Positions 10,548 through 21,657 are shown, numbered from the stretch's first letter. The stretch: DNA of 64,000 nt from Paenochrobactrum gallinarii (GCF_014205685.1 NZ_JACIIU010000001.1:124001-188000), one strand, 5' to 3'. The notes: generated by a model from the letters alone, not told the origin. Numbers and translations: made by a program.

Positions 10548-12176
10548 TCAAACCATTCGGCTTTGTTCCAATGCTGCGGCAATGAAAGACGCAAACAATG
10601 GATGCGGTTCGAACGGACGTGATTTCAATTCAGGGTGATATTGCACACCGATGAACCACGGATGATCGGCATATTCAACGGTTTCAGGCAGAACGCCATC
10701 CGGTGAAAGGCCTGAGAACACCAAACCGCACTGTTCAAGACGATCTTTATAATCGACGTTAACTTCGTAACGGTGACGGTGACGCTCGGAAATGGTGGTA
10801 TCGCCATAGATATCAGCAATACGGGTTCCGGCTTTCAGTACCGACTCATAGGCACCAAGACGCATAGTACCGCCCAGATCACCGGACTGGCTGCGTTTTT
10901 CGAGCAGATCGCCCTTCAGCCATTCGGTCATCAAGCCAACAACAGGTTCTTTGGTCGGGCCAAATTCTGTTGAAGATGCATCTTCAATACCAGCCAGATT
11001 GCGGGCAGCTTCAATGCAAGCCATCTGCATACCAAAGCAAATACCAAAATAAGGCACTTTGCGTTCGCGGGCAAATTTAGCGGCTTTAATTTTGCCTTCC
11101 GCACCACGTTCGCCAAAGCCACCCGGCACTAAAATGCCATGTACTTTTTCCAAATGCGGAGCAGGATCTTCGCCTTCAAAGACTTCCGCTTCAATCCACT
11201 CAAGATTAACGCGCACTTTGTTGGCCATACCGCCATGCTGCAATGCTTCAATCAGAGATTTATAAGCATCTTTCAGCTCGGTATATTTACCAACAACTGC
11301 AATCGTAACCTCGCCTTCCGGATTATGGATAAGACGGGAAACCTCTTCCCAGCGCTCGATCTGCGGCTTGGGAGCCGGATCAATGCCGAATGCACGCAAC
11401 ACTTCCGCGTCAAAGCCTTCATGATGATAAGCAATCGGCACATCATAGATCGACTTAACGTCCAGCGCCTGAATAACGGCACTTTCGCGCACATTACAGA
11501 ACAAGGACAGCTTGCGGCGTTCATTTTCCGGAATCGGACGATCTGCACGGATAAGCAGAACATCAGGAGCAATACCGATAGAGCGCAGCTCTTTGACAGA
11601 GTGCTGTGTCGGTTTGGTCTTCAACTCACCGGCCGTCGGGATATACGGCATCAGGGTCAGGTGAATATAAACCGCCATCCCGCGAGGCAATTCATTGCCC
11701 AGCTGACGGATTGCTTCCAGAAACGGCATGGCTTCAATATCGCCGACCGTTCCGCCGATTTCACAAAGAACAAAATCATATTCGTCATTGCCGGAGGTGA
11801 TGAAGTTTTTAATTTCATCCGTGACATGAGGAATAACCTGAACCGTCGCACCGAGATAATCGCCGCGGCGTTCTTTTTCAATGATATTGCGGTAGATACG
11901 ACCAGTCGTAATATTGTCCTGCTTGGTAGCAGGCTGACCGGTGAACCGCTCGTAATGCCCCAGATCAAGATCTGTCTCTGCACCATCATCGGTCACAAAC
12001 ACCTCACCATGCTGGTAAGGGGACATCGTGCCCGGATCGACGTTCAGATAAGGGTCGAGTTTACGAATCCGCACGCGGTATCCGCGTGCCTGAAGGAGTG
12101 CAGCCAATGCTGCTGCGGCAATGCCTTTTCCAAGGGAAGAAACCACGCCGCCTGTGATGAAAACATATCGCGCCAT
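10548..12176 (-). CDS. pyrG: CTP synthase
   Basis: Aminates UTP to CTP using glutamine and ATP. It has 542 residues and two domains. The N-terminal amidoligase starts [18 protein letters not shown] and has [20 protein letters not shown] and [11 protein letters not shown]. The C-terminal class-I glutamine amidotransferase from about 290 has the nucleophile in [14 protein letters not shown] and the HPE of [11 protein letters not shown]. Downstream secG and tpiA lie further upstream on the same strand but are separated by terminators. The leader contains a CCCC/GGGG hairpin at about 12253-12268, role unknown. Confidence 0.98.
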   Translation of the reverse strand: MARYVFITGGVVSSLGKGIAAAALAALLQARGYRVRIRKLDPYLNVDPGTMSPYQHGEVFVTDDGAETDLDLGHYERFTGQPATKQDNITTGRIYRNIIEKERRGDYLGATVQVIPHVTDEIKNFITSGNDEYDFVLCEIGGTVGDIEAMPFLEAIRQLGNELPRGMAVYIHLTLMPYIPTAGELKTKPTQHSVKELRSIGIAPDVLLIRADRPIPENERRKLSLFCNVRESAVIQALDVKSIYDVPIAYHHEGFDAEVLRAFGIDPAPKPQIERWEEVSRLIHNPEGEVTIAVVGKYTELKDAYKSLIEALQHGGMANKVRVNLEWIEAEVFEGEDPAPHLEKVHGILVPGGFGERGAEGKIKAAKFARERKVPYFGICFGMQMACIEAARNLAGIEDASSTEFGPTKEPVVGLMTEWLKGDLLEKRSQSGDLGGTMRLGAYESVLKAGTRIADIYGDTTISERHRHRYEVNVDYKDRLEQCGLVFSGLSPDGVLPETVEYADHPWFIGVQYHPELKSRPFEPHPLFASFIAAALEQSRMV

Positions 12177-12401
12177 GGGCTTATGTCGTTAGACTCTCCT
12201 GACTGATTCCGCCACTAAAAAATGAAGCCCTATCTAAAATAGTTGGTTTTTCCCCGTTATAAAGGGGCAAAGCCACAAGTTCATTTTTTTGCTGTCCCCG
12301 CATTAATGCGCATTAGCGGACGGAATATATTAACCTTCTGAAATCCGGTTTTAATAACCGACGACTTTTCATGCCCAAGTTTTTGCTCCCCGCCCTATCC
12401 T

Positions 12402-12434
12402 GCCAGCTGATAACGGAGCCCGTTATCAGTTGGC
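12402..12434. repeat. Orphan 14-bp stem-loop
   Basis: CCAGCTGATAACG, a five-base loop (gagcc), then CGTTATCAGTTGG, flanked by a further G-C pair; one mismatch or G-U pair in 14. No T-run follows on either strand, so it does not look like a simple terminator. Confidence 0.6.
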
Positions 12435-12479
12435 TGAAAAGCGGTTTGCCTGCCATTTCAAATGGCCATAATAAAACAC

Positions 12480-12504
12480 AAAAAAGCCGGGCCTGCGCCC
12501 GGCT
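12480..12504 (-). terminator. Terminator of the L,D-transpeptidase gene
   Basis: AGCCGGGC / GCCCGGCT, an 8-bp perfect stem with a 4-nt loop followed by six Ts on the minus strand, 22 bp after the stop codon. Confidence 0.9.
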
Positions 12505-12526
12505 TGTCAGCGCCTTATAATCGAAA

Positions 12527-13120
12527 TCAAAGCACCACAACTTCTGTGCCAAGATTAACGCGCTCATAAAGGTCGAGCACATCTTCATTCAACATACGGA
12601 AGCAGCCGTTTGATGCTGCACTGCCGATTGTCCAAGGCTGCACTGTGCCGTGAATACGGATATAAGTGTCTTTATTGCCCTGAAACAAATAAAGTGCGCG
12701 GGAACCAAGCGGATTACTTGGACCACCATCCATACCGTTTTTGAAACGGCCATAATGAGCAGGATTACGCTCGACCATTTCTTTGGTCGGGATCCAGCGC
12801 GGCCATTCGCGCTTGGCATTGATAGTGCCGCTACCCTTAAATTCAAGACCAACTTTACCAACCGCAATGCCATAGCGGCGTGCGGTGGTTGAATTCTCTA
12901 CATAATAAAGGAAGTAGTTTTTCGGATCAACAACGATTGTGCCCGGCTTATAGCCACTGAAAGCAACAGTTTGCGCATGGAAACGTGGTGCAATCTTATA
13001 TTTCTCGGCCTGAGACACGTAAGACTTTTTAGTCGGAGCTGCATCGTTCGGCGCAGCCTGCACGGGCATTGCCATGCAAAGTCCTGCAATACCAGCGAGA
13101 ATGATATGGCGTAAAAACAT
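12527..13120 (-). CDS. L,D-transpeptidase (YkuD family), exported
   Basis: Periplasmic enzyme expected to make 3-3 peptidoglycan cross-links or to anchor proteins to peptidoglycan. In Brucellaceae and Rhizobiaceae such enzymes tie outer-membrane proteins to the wall. It has 197 residues: a signal peptide of about 23 (MFLRHIILAGIAGLCMAMPVQA) and one YkuD domain with the catalytic signature H157-G158 to S170-N-G-C173-x-R175 (IHGT and SNGCFR). There is no LysM or other binding domain. It has its own upstream region and terminator, so it is probably transcribed alone. Confidence 0.93.
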   Translation of the reverse strand: MFLRHIILAGIAGLCMAMPVQAAPNDAAPTKKSYVSQAEKYKIAPRFHAQTVAFSGYKPGTIVVDPKNYFLYYVENSTTARRYGIAVGKVGLEFKGSGTINAKREWPRWIPTKEMVERNPAHYGRFKNGMDGGPSNPLGSRALYLFQGNKDTYIRIHGTVQPWTIGSAASNGCFRMLNEDVLDLYERVNLGTEVVVL

Positions 13121-13310
13121 TTGAATTTCCCGAAAATAAACCCAAAACGTAAGGGCGACAGCACATCAATCCGTGCTCGTCTTTCAACCGTGATTACGAC
13201 ATCAACCTGTCATACTCAACAGGTGGATTTTATCCACAGCATGTTTTCATGCCCGCTATTGCATGGTTGCAACACTGTGCTGCCAATAAATTGTAAAAAC
13301 ACTCACAAAC

Positions 13311-13341
13311 AAAAATCCCGACCTCAAAGAGATCGGGATTT
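13311..13341 (-). terminator. Terminator of secG
   Basis: AAATCCCGA and TCGGGATTT form a 9-bp stem with an 11-nt loop, followed on the minus strand by TTTGTTT, about 29 bp after the secG stop. Confidence 0.8.
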
Positions 13342-13369
13342 AAAAATTTTAAAACTTTAAAGTAAAAAC

Positions 13370-13777
13370 TTACTGTGAGCTTGGAACCGGATTAGCAGGT
13401 GCTGCCGGCACATCTTCTGTTGCCGGAGCTGGTGTTTCGCCACGCGATGATGCTCCGCCCAACTGGTTGAGGATACCGCCGCCGGTTGAACCTTCACCAG
13501 CTGCCGGTGCCTGACCGCCTGCTGCCGGAATACGGTTTAAAATGTCTGTCGGGCGTTCGCCGTAATTCGCCATCACGCCGAGAACAAGCGATGTTGCGAA
13601 AAAAGCAGCCGCAAGAATCGTTGTCATCCGTGTGAGCGCATTCCCTGCACCACGCGCGGTCATAAAGCCGGAACCGCCGCCAATACCAAGCCCGCCGCCC
13701 TCAGAACGCTGGATAAGCACAACGCCGACAAGCGCAATAACAATCAGTAGATGAATGACAATGAGTACATGCTGCAT
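13370..13777 (-). CDS. secG: SecG subunit of the protein translocase
   Basis: Small inner-membrane partner of SecYE. It has 135 residues: two membrane helices (VLIVIHLLIVIALVGVVLIQ and MTTILAAAFFATSLVLGVMA) around the conserved RSEGGGLGIGGGSGFMTARG loop, then an Ala/Pro/Gly-rich low-complexity tail typical of alphaproteobacterial SecG. The frame is open 34 codons upstream, but the family begins at MQHVLIVIH (ATG 13777). A location between tpiA and pyrG is conserved in this order. It has its own terminator. Confidence 0.95.
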   Translation of the reverse strand: MQHVLIVIHLLIVIALVGVVLIQRSEGGGLGIGGGSGFMTARGAGNALTRMTTILAAAFFATSLVLGVMANYGERPTDILNRIPAAGGQAPAAGEGSTGGGILNQLGGASSRGETPAPATEDVPAAPANPVPSSQ

Positions 13778-13946
13778 AGAATCTGATCTGCTTTCTTTAT
13801 AGATCGCGGTCTTAATACGTTGCCGCTCTCTACACGGTATTGGAGAATAATCCAACCCCCATTTAAAAAGCCTTATCAACGCCAGGCTATTAATTTATAG
13901 CAGATGCTGATGCTTTTAAAGGGGGCGGATCAATCAACCGCTTATT

Positions 13947-14711
13947 TTACAGGCTGCGATAGGCTTCACAAATAGCCAGAAAATCAGCAGCTTTCAGGCT
14001 GGCACCGCCAACCAATGCGCCGTCAACATCAGCAACACCCAGCAATTCAACCGAATTGGCAGGCTTAACCGAACCACCATAGAGCAAGCGCATATGCGCG
14101 CCCTGTGCACCAAAACGCTCAATCAATGTTTCGCGCATAAATGCGTGCACTATGCGCACATCCTGTACAGTTGGTGTCAGGCCGGTGCCGATTGCCCAGA
14201 CAGGTTCATAAGCAATGATGGTATTTTCGGCGGTCACGCCATCCGGCAATGAATTAGCAAGCTGCTCGCCCACTACATCCAATGTGGTTTCTGCGTGGCG
14301 CTGATCAGCGGTTTCACCAACACAAACAATGGCAACCAAACCGGCCTGCCATGCAGCCAATGTCTTTGCCTTCACCATTTCATTGGTTTCACGGTGATCC
14401 GTGCGGCGCTCGGAATGACCGACAATCACATGGCTTGCACCGGCATCTTTGAGCATTATTGCAGAAACATCGCCTGTATGGGCACCTGATTGCGCCATAT
14501 GGCAATCTTCACCACCAAGTCCCACGCTCTCGCCTTCAAGTGTTTCAGCAGCGCGTGAAAGCAAAGTCGCCGGAACACAAATCACTGCATCCAGCTTGCG
14601 GCCATAGTCAGAGCTTAAGCCCGCAGCAATTGCACGCAATTCGGTCAGGGATTCCCCTGTGCCGTTCATTTTCCAATTGCCCGCAACTAAAGGGCGAATT
14701 CCCGGTGTCAT
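13947..14711 (-). CDS. tpiA: Triosephosphate isomerase
   Basis: Interconverts dihydroxyacetone phosphate and glyceraldehyde-3-phosphate. It has 254 residues. The active-site lysine lies in VAGNWKMNG, the histidine in VGHSERR, the glutamate in [10 protein letters not shown], and the phosphate loop in LYGGSVKP. The open frame extends 43 codons further upstream, but ATG 14711 has a strong GAGGAG ribosome site and the family N-terminus. It is divergent from the foldase gene at 14955 across a 243-bp promoter region. Confidence 0.97.
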   Translation of the reverse strand: MTPGIRPLVAGNWKMNGTGESLTELRAIAAGLSSDYGRKLDAVICVPATLLSRAAETLEGESVGLGGEDCHMAQSGAHTGDVSAIMLKDAGASHVIVGHSERRTDHRETNEMVKAKTLAAWQAGLVAIVCVGETADQRHAETTLDVVGEQLANSLPDGVTAENTIIAYEPVWAIGTGLTPTVQDVRIVHAFMRETLIERFGAQGAHMRLLYGGSVKPANSVELLGVADVDGALVGGASLKAADFLAICEAYRSL

Positions 14712-14954
14712 GCGCTTCTCCTCGCCATGCTCTACCACCGTGTCGTCGCGCTTTATTTTCATGAACGCAGGCGGACGGTTTTTATGAATTTGCACCTGAC
14801 TAACAAATTCACACGCGAATGCAACCGTTAAAGAGTGCACATTAACCGGTCAAGAAAGCAGCTTTCCTTTCAATGAGTCCTTGCATCGCGCTACTGCTTA
14901 GGGCTATTCCCATAGATCTGGAACTAACGCTTTCAATTAATAAAAGGTACCTCC

Positions 14955-16844
14955 ATGCTCGACAGCTTGCGCGCCGCCACTCAAACCTGGATTGCAAAAC
15001 TATTGCTTGGTATGCTCGTCTTAAGCTTTGCCGCTTGGGGTATCGCCGATATTTTCCGTGAAGACATGAGCGGCTCAGCCGCGTTAAGTGCCGGAAAATC
15101 CGAGGTTAGTGCGGTTGAATACCGTTTTGCCTATGAGCAGCAAATGATGCGCCTGTCGCAGCAATTCCAGCAGCGCCTGACCAAAGAACAGGCTCAGGCT
15201 TTAGGTGTGGAAAGTCAGGTACTCTCCCAGCTGGCCGCCGGCGTTGTGCTGGATGAAGAAGCCCGCCAGATGAATTTGGGAATCACCAAAGACGGAATCG
15301 CCCGCCTTGTGGCTGAAGATCCGTCCTTCCACGATGCTTCCGGCCGCTTCAGCCCTGCACAATTTGATGCAGTGATGCGTCAAAGTAATATTCGTGCACA
15401 GGATTACCTCGACAGCCGTACACAAGTTGCACGTCGTCAGCAGATTGTCGAAGCCGTAACCGATGGCATCAGCGTTCCTGATACATTGCTGAAAGCGCTG
15501 GCACTTTATGAAGGTGAGAGCCGCACGGTTGATTATATCACCATCCAGCCGGAAAAAGCCGGAGATATTGCGGCTCCGTCAGAGGATGTGCTGAAGGCTT
15601 ATTTTGAAACCAATAAAGCCCAATATGCAGCGCCGGAATATCGCAAGCTCACTTATGTCAAGCTGGAGCCATCCGATATTGCTGATCCGAGCCAGATCAC
15701 CCCTGAAGAAATCAGCGACTATTATGAAAAGAACCAGAGCCGCTATTCAACCACTGAAAAGCGCACCATCGAACAATTGAGTTTTACCGATGAAGCTGCC
15801 GCCAATGCCGCTGCCGAAAAGCTTAAAAATGGCATGAGCTTCGATGATCTGGCCAAAGAACTCAATAAATCTGCCGACGACATCAAGCTCGGCACTTTTG
15901 AAAAATCTGCCCTGCCTGATCCGGTTCTTGCAGAAGCTGCTTTTGGTTTGACCAAAGATCAGGCCAGCGATGTGGTTAAAGGTGCTTTTGGCCCTGTCAT
16001 CCTGCGTGTGACAGAGATTGATTCCGCACACACCAAACCGCTTACAGAAGTTGAGCAGGAAATCCGCTTAAGCCTTGCCACAACAATTGCTGCAACCGCT
16101 ATTTCCAATGTGCGTGATCAGCTTGAAGAAGACATCTCCAATGGCGTTCCTTTGTCAGAAGCGGCTACTAAGGCGGGACTCAAAGCTGTTACCGTTGATG
16201 CTATCGATGCCGAAGGCAATGATATGAGCGAAAAGCCGGTTGAGAATTTGCCTGTGCAGGCACAGCTCGTCTCCAACCTGTTCCAGACTCACAAGGGCAT
16301 TGATAATGACCCGCTGTCGCTCGGCACCAACGGTTTCCTCTGGTATCAGGCAGACGACATCATCGCAGCGCGCGACCGCACCCTTGATGAGGTGAAGGAC
16401 AAACTGGTTGAAGCATGGAAAGCCGATGAAGCCATTAAGAACCTGATTGCCAAAACTGATGATCTGAAAAAGAAACTTCAGGATGGCACATCGCTGGACG
16501 CATTGGCTGAAGAACTAAGCATCACCAAAAACACCAAACGCGGCGTGACCCGTACAACCAATGACATTGAGCTCGGCTCTGCCGCAGTTGCTGCCATCTT
16601 CCGTGGCGCTAACGGCCATATCGGCACGGCAGCAACACCAAACAATGATGCGCAAATCCTGTTTAAAGTCACGGATGTGGTTGAGCCTGCCGGCATCAGT
16701 GCGGAATCAATCACTGAAGATCGCCGCAAAGCTGCTGCTAACGGCTTTTCCGATGACCTTCTGACACAGCTTATTGCCGAATTGCAGAAACAATATCCGG
16801 TTAAAGTCAACCAGGCCGCGATTAACAATGCGATGGCATTTTAG
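14955..16844 (+). CDS. ppiD: PpiD/SurA-like periplasmic foldase (SurA N-domain, PPIC rotamase)
   Basis: Membrane-anchored periplasmic chaperone expected to help secreted and outer-membrane proteins fold. It has 629 residues: a short cytoplasmic start with one helix ([23 protein letters not shown]), a SurA-type N-domain (about 50-200, with [21 protein letters not shown]), a parvulin-type domain (about 250-360, [18 protein letters not shown]), and a C-terminal chaperone part. PpiD parvulin domains are often catalytically weak, so activity is unproven. It ends 8 bp before trpD, a linkage common in rhizobia. Confidence 0.92.
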   Translation: MLDSLRAATQTWIAKLLLGMLVLSFAAWGIADIFREDMSGSAALSAGKSEVSAVEYRFAYEQQMMRLSQQFQQRLTKEQAQALGVESQVLSQLAAGVVLDEEARQMNLGITKDGIARLVAEDPSFHDASGRFSPAQFDAVMRQSNIRAQDYLDSRTQVARRQQIVEAVTDGISVPDTLLKALALYEGESRTVDYITIQPEKAGDIAAPSEDVLKAYFETNKAQYAAPEYRKLTYVKLEPSDIADPSQITPEEISDYYEKNQSRYSTTEKRTIEQLSFTDEAAANAAAEKLKNGMSFDDLAKELNKSADDIKLGTFEKSALPDPVLAEAAFGLTKDQASDVVKGAFGPVILRVTEIDSAHTKPLTEVEQEIRLSLATTIAATAISNVRDQLEEDISNGVPLSEAATKAGLKAVTVDAIDAEGNDMSEKPVENLPVQAQLVSNLFQTHKGIDNDPLSLGTNGFLWYQADDIIAARDRTLDEVKDKLVEAWKADEAIKNLIAKTDDLKKKLQDGTSLDALAEELSITKNTKRGVTRTTNDIELGSAAVAAIFRGANGHIGTAATPNNDAQILFKVTDVVEPAGISAESITEDRRKAAANGFSDDLLTQLIAELQKQYPVKVNQAAINNAMAF

Positions 16845-16852
16845 AGGTGGCT

Positions 16853-17872
16853 ATGGTTGATTTTAAAGAGTTCATCGCAAAAGTCGCGCTCGGAACACAG
16901 CTTAATGCCCAAGAGGCTAAAGAAGCTTTCGATATTATGATGACAGGGCGTGCGACGCCCTCTCAGATCGGTGCCTTTTTGATGGCATTGCGCGTGCGCG
17001 GTGAAACCGTGCCGGAAATCAGCGGTGCGGTTGCATCGATGATGTCCCGCGTCACAGAAGTCAAAGCACCCGACAATGCCATTGATATTGTTGGCACCGG
17101 CGGCGATCAGTCCGGTTCTTACAATGTTTCCTCTTGTTCGGCCTTTGTGGTGGCAGGTGCAGGCATTCCGGTGGCAAAACACGGCAATCGCGCGCTTTCC
17201 TCGCGCTCAGGAGCAGCAGATGCACTTGTGGCGCTCGGCGTTAATATTGAAGCCGGTGCCGATCTCATCAGCCGCTGCATTTATGAAGCGGGCTTGGGCT
17301 TCATGTTTGCGCCTAACCATCACTCATCCATGCGCCATGTCGGTCCGTCACGGGTGGAACTTGGTACCCGTACGATTTTCAATCTGCTTGGCCCCCTCTC
17401 CAACCCTGCCCATGTCAAGCGTCAGCTTGTCGGCGTTTATGCGCAGGAATGGGTCGAGCCTTTGGCACATGTGCTTAAAGAGCTGGGCTCTGAGCGCGCA
17501 TGGGTTGTCTATGGTGACGGCCTTGATGAAATCACCACCACCGGCATCACCCATGTCAGTGCGCTGGAAGCTGGTACTATCCGCAGCTTTGAAATCAGCC
17601 CTGAAGATGTCGGCATCCGCCGCGCAGAACCGGCTGAACTGAAAGGCGGCGATGGCGCTTATAATGCGGAAGCATTGCGTGAAGTTCTTAAAGGCGCAAA
17701 AAATGCCTATCGCGATATTGTGCTGATGAATGCAGGTGCCGCTCTTCTCATTGCCGGCAAAGCGAATGACCTGAAAGAAGGCGTTGAGCAAGCAGCCGTT
17801 TCGATCGACAGTGGTGCGGCACTGAATGTCTTGAATAAGCTCGTTCAGGTTTCCAATGAGCAAGCGGAATAA
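16853..17872 (+). CDS. trpD: Anthranilate phosphoribosyltransferase
   Basis: Second step of tryptophan synthesis: anthranilate plus PRPP gives phosphoribosyl-anthranilate. It has 339 residues. The PRPP-binding loop [13 protein letters not shown], the [17 protein letters not shown] segment and [16 protein letters not shown] are all present. A GTG two codons earlier (16847) overlaps the AGAGG ribosome site, which serves ATG 16853 better. It stands 8 bp after ppiD and 9 bp before trpC, so it is likely an operon member. No leader peptide or attenuator was seen because the gene is internal to the transcript. Confidence 0.96.
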   Translation: MVDFKEFIAKVALGTQLNAQEAKEAFDIMMTGRATPSQIGAFLMALRVRGETVPEISGAVASMMSRVTEVKAPDNAIDIVGTGGDQSGSYNVSSCSAFVVAGAGIPVAKHGNRALSSRSGAADALVALGVNIEAGADLISRCIYEAGLGFMFAPNHHSSMRHVGPSRVELGTRTIFNLLGPLSNPAHVKRQLVGVYAQEWVEPLAHVLKELGSERAWVVYGDGLDEITTTGITHVSALEAGTIRSFEISPEDVGIRRAEPAELKGGDGAYNAEALREVLKGAKNAYRDIVLMNAGAALLIAGKANDLKEGVEQAAVSIDSGAALNVLNKLVQVSNEQAE

Positions 17873-17881
17873 GGATACGGT

Positions 17882-18685
17882 ATGAGCACTGATATCTTAA
17901 AGAAAATTGAAGCCTATAAGCGCGAAGAAATTGCAGCTTCCAAAGCTCAAACTTCGCTTAGCGAGCTTAAAGCAAAAATTGCCGACCAGCAGCCGACACG
18001 CGGTTTTCTGAATGCTTTGCTGCAAAAACAAGCCAACAAGCAATTTGGCCTGATTGCAGAAATTAAAAAAGCCAGTCCGTCGAAAGGCCTGATCCGTCCG
18101 GATTTTGACCCGCCATTGCTGGCCAAAGCCTATGAAGAAGGTGGTGCGGCTTGCTTGTCCGTTCTCACCGACACACCTTCATTCCAGGGTGCGCCTGAGT
18201 TTTTGACAGCCGCGCGCAATGCCTGCTCATTGCCAGCTCTGCGCAAAGATTTCCTCTTTGACACATATCAGGTTTATGAAGCACGCAGCTGGGGTGCTGA
18301 TTGCATTCTCATCATCATGGCAAGTGTTGATGATCAGCTGGCCGCAGAGCTTGAACAGGCCGCTTTCTCGCTCGGCATGGATGCATTGATTGAAGTGCAT
18401 GACGAAGCTGAAATGGAACGTGCGCTCAAATTGCAGTCGAAAATGCTCGGCGTTAACAACCGCAATTTGCGCAATTTCGAGGTAGATCTGGCGGTAAGCG
18501 AACGTCTTTCCACCATGGTACCGGATGATTATCTGCTGGTTGGCGAAAGCGGTATCTTCACCCATGAAGATTGCCTGCGTTTGCAAAAATCCGGCATCGA
18601 AACCTTCCTGATCGGTGAAAGTCTGATGCGTCAGCAGGATGTGAGTTCCGCAACCCGCGCCCTTCTGACCGGCCAGACAGCCTGA
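17882..18685 (+). CDS. trpC: Indole-3-glycerol phosphate synthase
   Basis: Ring-closing step of tryptophan synthesis, a TIM-barrel enzyme. It has 267 residues. The catalytic [15 protein letters not shown] near residue 60, [24 protein letters not shown], the LGVNNRNL strand and LVGESGIF phosphate loop are complete. It is not fused to trpF, unlike enterobacteria. It lies 9 bp after trpD and 11 bp before moaC. Confidence 0.97.
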   Translation: MSTDILKKIEAYKREEIAASKAQTSLSELKAKIADQQPTRGFLNALLQKQANKQFGLIAEIKKASPSKGLIRPDFDPPLLAKAYEEGGAACLSVLTDTPSFQGAPEFLTAARNACSLPALRKDFLFDTYQVYEARSWGADCILIIMASVDDQLAAELEQAAFSLGMDALIEVHDEAEMERALKLQSKMLGVNNRNLRNFEVDLAVSERLSTMVPDDYLLVGESGIFTHEDCLRLQKSGIETFLIGESLMRQQDVSSATRALLTGQTA

Positions 18686-18696
18686 AATAAATAACT

Positions 18697-19185
18697 ATGA
18701 GCAAGCTGACCCATCTTGATCAATCCGGACATGCCCATATGATCGATGTCGGCGACAAGCAGGAAACCGAGCGTTTAGCTGTCGCCGAAGCCTCCATTAT
18801 CATGCAGCCAGAAACGCTTGCTCTTATTCTTTCCGGCAATGCAGCCAAAGGCGATGTGCTGGCAACAGCACGCATTGCCGGTATTATGGCCGCTAAAAAA
18901 ACCGCTGATCTCATTCCGCTTTGCCATCCGTTAATGCTCACCAAAGTCGGCATTGAAATCGAAGCGGATGAAAGCCTGCCCGGCTTAAAAGTAACTGCGA
19001 GTGCGCGCCTCAAAGGCCGCACCGGCGTTGAAATGGAAGCACTCACCGCAGCTTCTGTCACATGCCTCACCATTTACGATATGGCGAAAGCCGTCGATAA
19101 AGGCATGACCATTCAAAATATCCGCCTTGTTGAAAAACACGGCGGTAAATCCGGTGACTGGTTCGCATCCTCCAAGGACAAATAA
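18697..19185 (+). CDS. moaC: Cyclic pyranopterin monophosphate synthase
   Basis: Converts the MoaA product to cyclic pyranopterin monophosphate in molybdenum cofactor synthesis. It has 162 residues. The family motifs [49 protein letters not shown] and a C-terminal [11 protein letters not shown] are visible. It is placed between trpC and moeA, a conserved order in Rhizobiales. Its stop lies 4 bp before the moeA start, so the two are probably translated together. Confidence 0.97.
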   Translation: MSKLTHLDQSGHAHMIDVGDKQETERLAVAEASIIMQPETLALILSGNAAKGDVLATARIAGIMAAKKTADLIPLCHPLMLTKVGIEIEADESLPGLKVTASARLKGRTGVEMEALTAASVTCLTIYDMAKAVDKGMTIQNIRLVEKHGGKSGDWFASSKDK

Positions 19186-19189
19186 AAAA

Positions 19190-20410
19190 ATGGCACTTTT
19201 ACCCGTTGATGAGGCCTTGCAGCGCCTGACTGAAAATGTCCAAACGGGACCAAGTGAAACAGTTTCTATCAGTGAGGCAGGCGGGCGCACCCTCGCCGCG
19301 CCTATGGTTGCTCATTATTTGCAATCGCCTTTTGATGCCTCCGCCATGGATGGTTATGCAGTGCGCGCCAATAAAGATGGCAGCTATTCAAAGACATTTC
19401 GCGTGATCGGTGAAGCCGCAGCAGGTAAGCGCTATCGCGGGCAAATTGCTGAAGGTGAAGCCATCCGCATTTTCACCGGTGCGCCGGTGCCAGCCGATGC
19501 GGATAGTGTTGTCATTCAGGAAAATGTCACCCGCAATGGCGACATGATCGAAGTCAGCGGTGCGATTATCAAACACAAACATATTCGCCGCGCCGGTCTT
19601 GATTTTAAACTCGGCGAAGAATTATTGCCGGTCGGACGCAAGCTTGATGCAGCAGCATTAGCGCTCGCAGCAGCCAGCGGCAATGCCGAACTGCAAGTCA
19701 CCCGCCGCCCGCGCGTAGCCATTCTGGCAACCGGCGACGAGCTTGTAGCACCTGGCCAAATTCCGGCGGAAGACCAGATCATTTCATCCAATTCCAGCGG
19801 TATTGCCGAACTGGTGCGCGCACAAGATGCAACGGCAATTGATTTAGGCATTGTGCCGGACCAAACAGATTTAATCATTGCTGCCATCAAACAGGCGATG
19901 AATGATAATGTCGATGTGTTGTTAACGCTTGGCGGTGCCTCAGTCGGCGATCATGATCTGGTGCATAAAGCACTTACCGCCTGTGGCATGAAGCTGGATT
20001 TCTGGAAAATCGCCATGCGTCCGGGCAAACCGCTGATGCATGGCAGCCTGACCGCTGCCAATGGCCGTATCATCCATGTGCTTGGTCTGCCGGGCAATCC
20101 GGTTTCGAGCATGGTTTGCGGCCATTTATTTTTAGTGCCATTGATTGCCAAATTATCCGGCCGCACCTATCGCGCCGATATCCGCAAAGCCACGCTCTCA
20201 ACCCATATGCCGGAAAATGATCATCGCCGTGATTATGTGCGTGCGGAATATATTCTTGACGATCAAGGCGATCTCATCGTCCATCCCCTGCCCGTGCAGG
20301 ATTCGTCGATGCTTGGAATGTTGGCGCGCGCCAATGCGCTGATTATCCGAGAAGCCAATGCACCTGCCATTAATGCCGGTGCAACATGTCAAATTCTGGT
20401 CTTGCGTTAG
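19190..20410 (+). CDS. moeA: Molybdopterin molybdenumtransferase
   Basis: Inserts molybdate into adenylated molybdopterin, the last step of cofactor assembly. It has 406 residues. Recognisable parts are LAAPMVAHYLQSPFDASAMDGY (domain I), the IFTGAPVPADADSVVIQE region, the MPT-binding TGDELVAPGQ and TLGGASVGDHD segments, and GLPGNPVSS. The frame is open 21 codons earlier, overlapping moaC, but ATG 19190 with AAGGA upstream is the family start. It ends the trpD-trpC-moaC-moeA transcript and faces divK. Confidence 0.96.
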   Translation: MALLPVDEALQRLTENVQTGPSETVSISEAGGRTLAAPMVAHYLQSPFDASAMDGYAVRANKDGSYSKTFRVIGEAAAGKRYRGQIAEGEAIRIFTGAPVPADADSVVIQENVTRNGDMIEVSGAIIKHKHIRRAGLDFKLGEELLPVGRKLDAAALALAAASGNAELQVTRRPRVAILATGDELVAPGQIPAEDQIISSNSSGIAELVRAQDATAIDLGIVPDQTDLIIAAIKQAMNDNVDVLLTLGGASVGDHDLVHKALTACGMKLDFWKIAMRPGKPLMHGSLTAANGRIIHVLGLPGNPVSSMVCGHLFLVPLIAKLSGRTYRADIRKATLSTHMPENDHRRDYVRAEYILDDQGDLIVHPLPVQDSSMLGMLARANALIIREANAPAINAGATCQILVLR

Positions 20411-20418
20411 ATTTTATC

Positions 20419-20440
20419 GCGTTTTTTGCCTAAAAAACGC
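20419..20440 (+). terminator. Hairpin between moeA and divK
   Basis: GCGTTTTTT / AAAAAACGC, a 9-bp stem with a 4-nt loop, followed on the plus strand by agcgctgTTTTTT. It sits between convergent genes and may end transcription from either side. Confidence 0.55.
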
Positions 20441-20462
20441 AGCGCTGTTTTTTAGCTAGGCT

Positions 20463-20834
20463 TTAAGCGTCGCCTAAATAAGATTTAATTGTCTCGATAA
20501 AACGCGGTACTGAAATCGGCTTGGAAATATAAGCCTCACAGCCACCTTGCCTGATGCGCTCTTCATCGCCCTTCATCGCAAACGCAGTGACCGCAATGAC
20601 AGGAATAACCTTCAGCTCTTCATCATCCTTGAGCCACTTGGTCACTTCAAGACCTGAGACTTCCGGCAACTGAATATCCATCAAAATCAGGTTCGGGCGA
20701 TGCTCGCGCGCCAGATCCAGCGCCTCGAGCCCGTTGCGGGTGCGGATAGTTTCATAGCCATGGGCTTCTATGAGATCGCGAAAGAGCTTCATGTTCAGCT
20801 CATTATCCTCAACGATCATCACTTTCTTAATCAT
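20463..20834 (-). CDS. divK: DivK single-domain response regulator
   Basis: Cell-cycle response regulator of alphaproteobacteria; its phosphorylation by PleC/DivJ-type kinases sets CtrA activity and asymmetric division. It has 123 residues and only a receiver domain. The acidic pocket is E9/D10, the phospho-acceptor D53 ([11 protein letters not shown]), the switch threonine in AVTAFAM and the lysine in ISKPI. ATG 20834 with GAGGGAAG fits the family start; the open frame extends 40 codons upstream. No pleD follows it, although divK-pleD is the usual pair in this order. Confidence 0.93.
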   Translation of the reverse strand: MIKKVMIVEDNELNMKLFRDLIEAHGYETIRTRNGLEALDLAREHRPNLILMDIQLPEVSGLEVTKWLKDDEELKVIPVIAVTAFAMKGDEERIRQGGCEAYISKPISVPRFIETIKSYLGDA

Positions 20835-21040
20835 CAAACTTCCCTCAGCGCACAGGCTTTCCGGCTTATTTGCAGGCTCATACACAGATGATGGAATCGA
20901 TAAGACCCCATTCATCCACAGCCATTTTAAACGCAGAACATTGACGAATAGCAAACAGATTGCACTCTTTTATTTTTTTAAAGTCTGCACTCATCAAAAA
21001 AAACACTCAATTGACCGGCTGACAGTTCAAAAAAGCACAA

Positions 21041-21077
21041 AAAAATGCGCAAGTTTCATCAAAACCTGCGCATTTTT
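21041..21077 (-). terminator. Terminator of ssb
   Basis: AAAAATGCGCA / TGCGCATTTTT, an 11-bp perfect stem with a 15-nt loop, with A/T tracts on both sides, so it could work in both directions. It lies 68 bp after the ssb stop. Confidence 0.8.
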
Positions 21078-21144
21078 TAATTATTTATGCAAAAGATCAC
21101 ACAAAAACTGCAATTAATTGCCCGTTTTCATCGCTTCTTTTCCA

Positions 21145-21657
21145 TTAAAACGGAATTTCATCATCCAGATCACGGGAGAAACCACCGCCCGATGAAGGGC
21201 CGGAGTTACCGAAATCCGAACCGCCCGATGAACCACCGCCGGAGTAATCAGACATCTGCGAACGACCGCCGCCATCAAAAGAACGTCCCTGACCACCGCC
21301 TTCACCGCGGCTATCAAGCATCTGCAATTCACCACGGAATTTCTGCAATACGATTTCAGTCGTATAGCGTTCATTGCCGTTCTGATCCTGCCATTTGCGG
21401 GTCTGCAAAGCGCCTTCAATATAAACTTTAGCGCCCTTTTTCAGATATTGCTCGGCAACTTTCGCCAGATTTTCGTTGAAAATAACAACACTGTGCCACT
21501 CGGTCTTTTCGCGGCGCTCGCCGGATTGACGGTCGCGCCAGCTTTCGGAAGTCGCAATACGCAAATTAACGACAGGGTCACCGGAGCTCATACGTCTTAC
21601 TTCCGGATCCGCACCAAGATTGCCGACCAGAATAACCTTGTTGACACTACCTGCCAT
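21145..21657 (-). CDS. ssb: Single-stranded DNA-binding protein
   Basis: Binds single-stranded DNA during replication and repair. It has 170 residues: an OB-fold at 1-110 ([46 protein letters not shown]), a Gly/Ser-rich flexible linker, and the acidic tip DLDDEIPF that recruits partner proteins. GGAG precedes ATG 21657. It is divergent from lexA and shares its intergenic region, which holds LexA-type sites, so SOS control of ssb is possible. In many relatives ssb lies beside uvrA instead. Confidence 0.97.
   Translation of the reverse strand: MAGSVNKVILVGNLGADPEVRRMSSGDPVVNLRIATSESWRDRQSGERREKTEWHSVVIFNENLAKVAEQYLKKGAKVYIEGALQTRKWQDQNGNERYTTEIVLQKFRGELQMLDSRGEGGGQGRSFDGGGRSQMSDYSGGGSSGGSDFGNSGPSSGGGFSRDLDDEIPF

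Larger units (their letters stand above)
12177..12526. other. 350-bp gap between pyrG and the L,D-transpeptidase gene
   Basis: Holds the L,D-transpeptidase terminator (12480-12504), a long orphan stem-loop (12402-12434), and a small CCCCgttataaaGGGG hairpin (12253-12268) in the pyrG leader. The pyrG promoter must lie here. No convincing gene was seen. Confidence 0.5.

Noticed and set aside
14827-14847. CtrA-type TTAA-N-TTAA site near tpiA
   Set aside because: The two TTAA halves are ten bases apart instead of seven.
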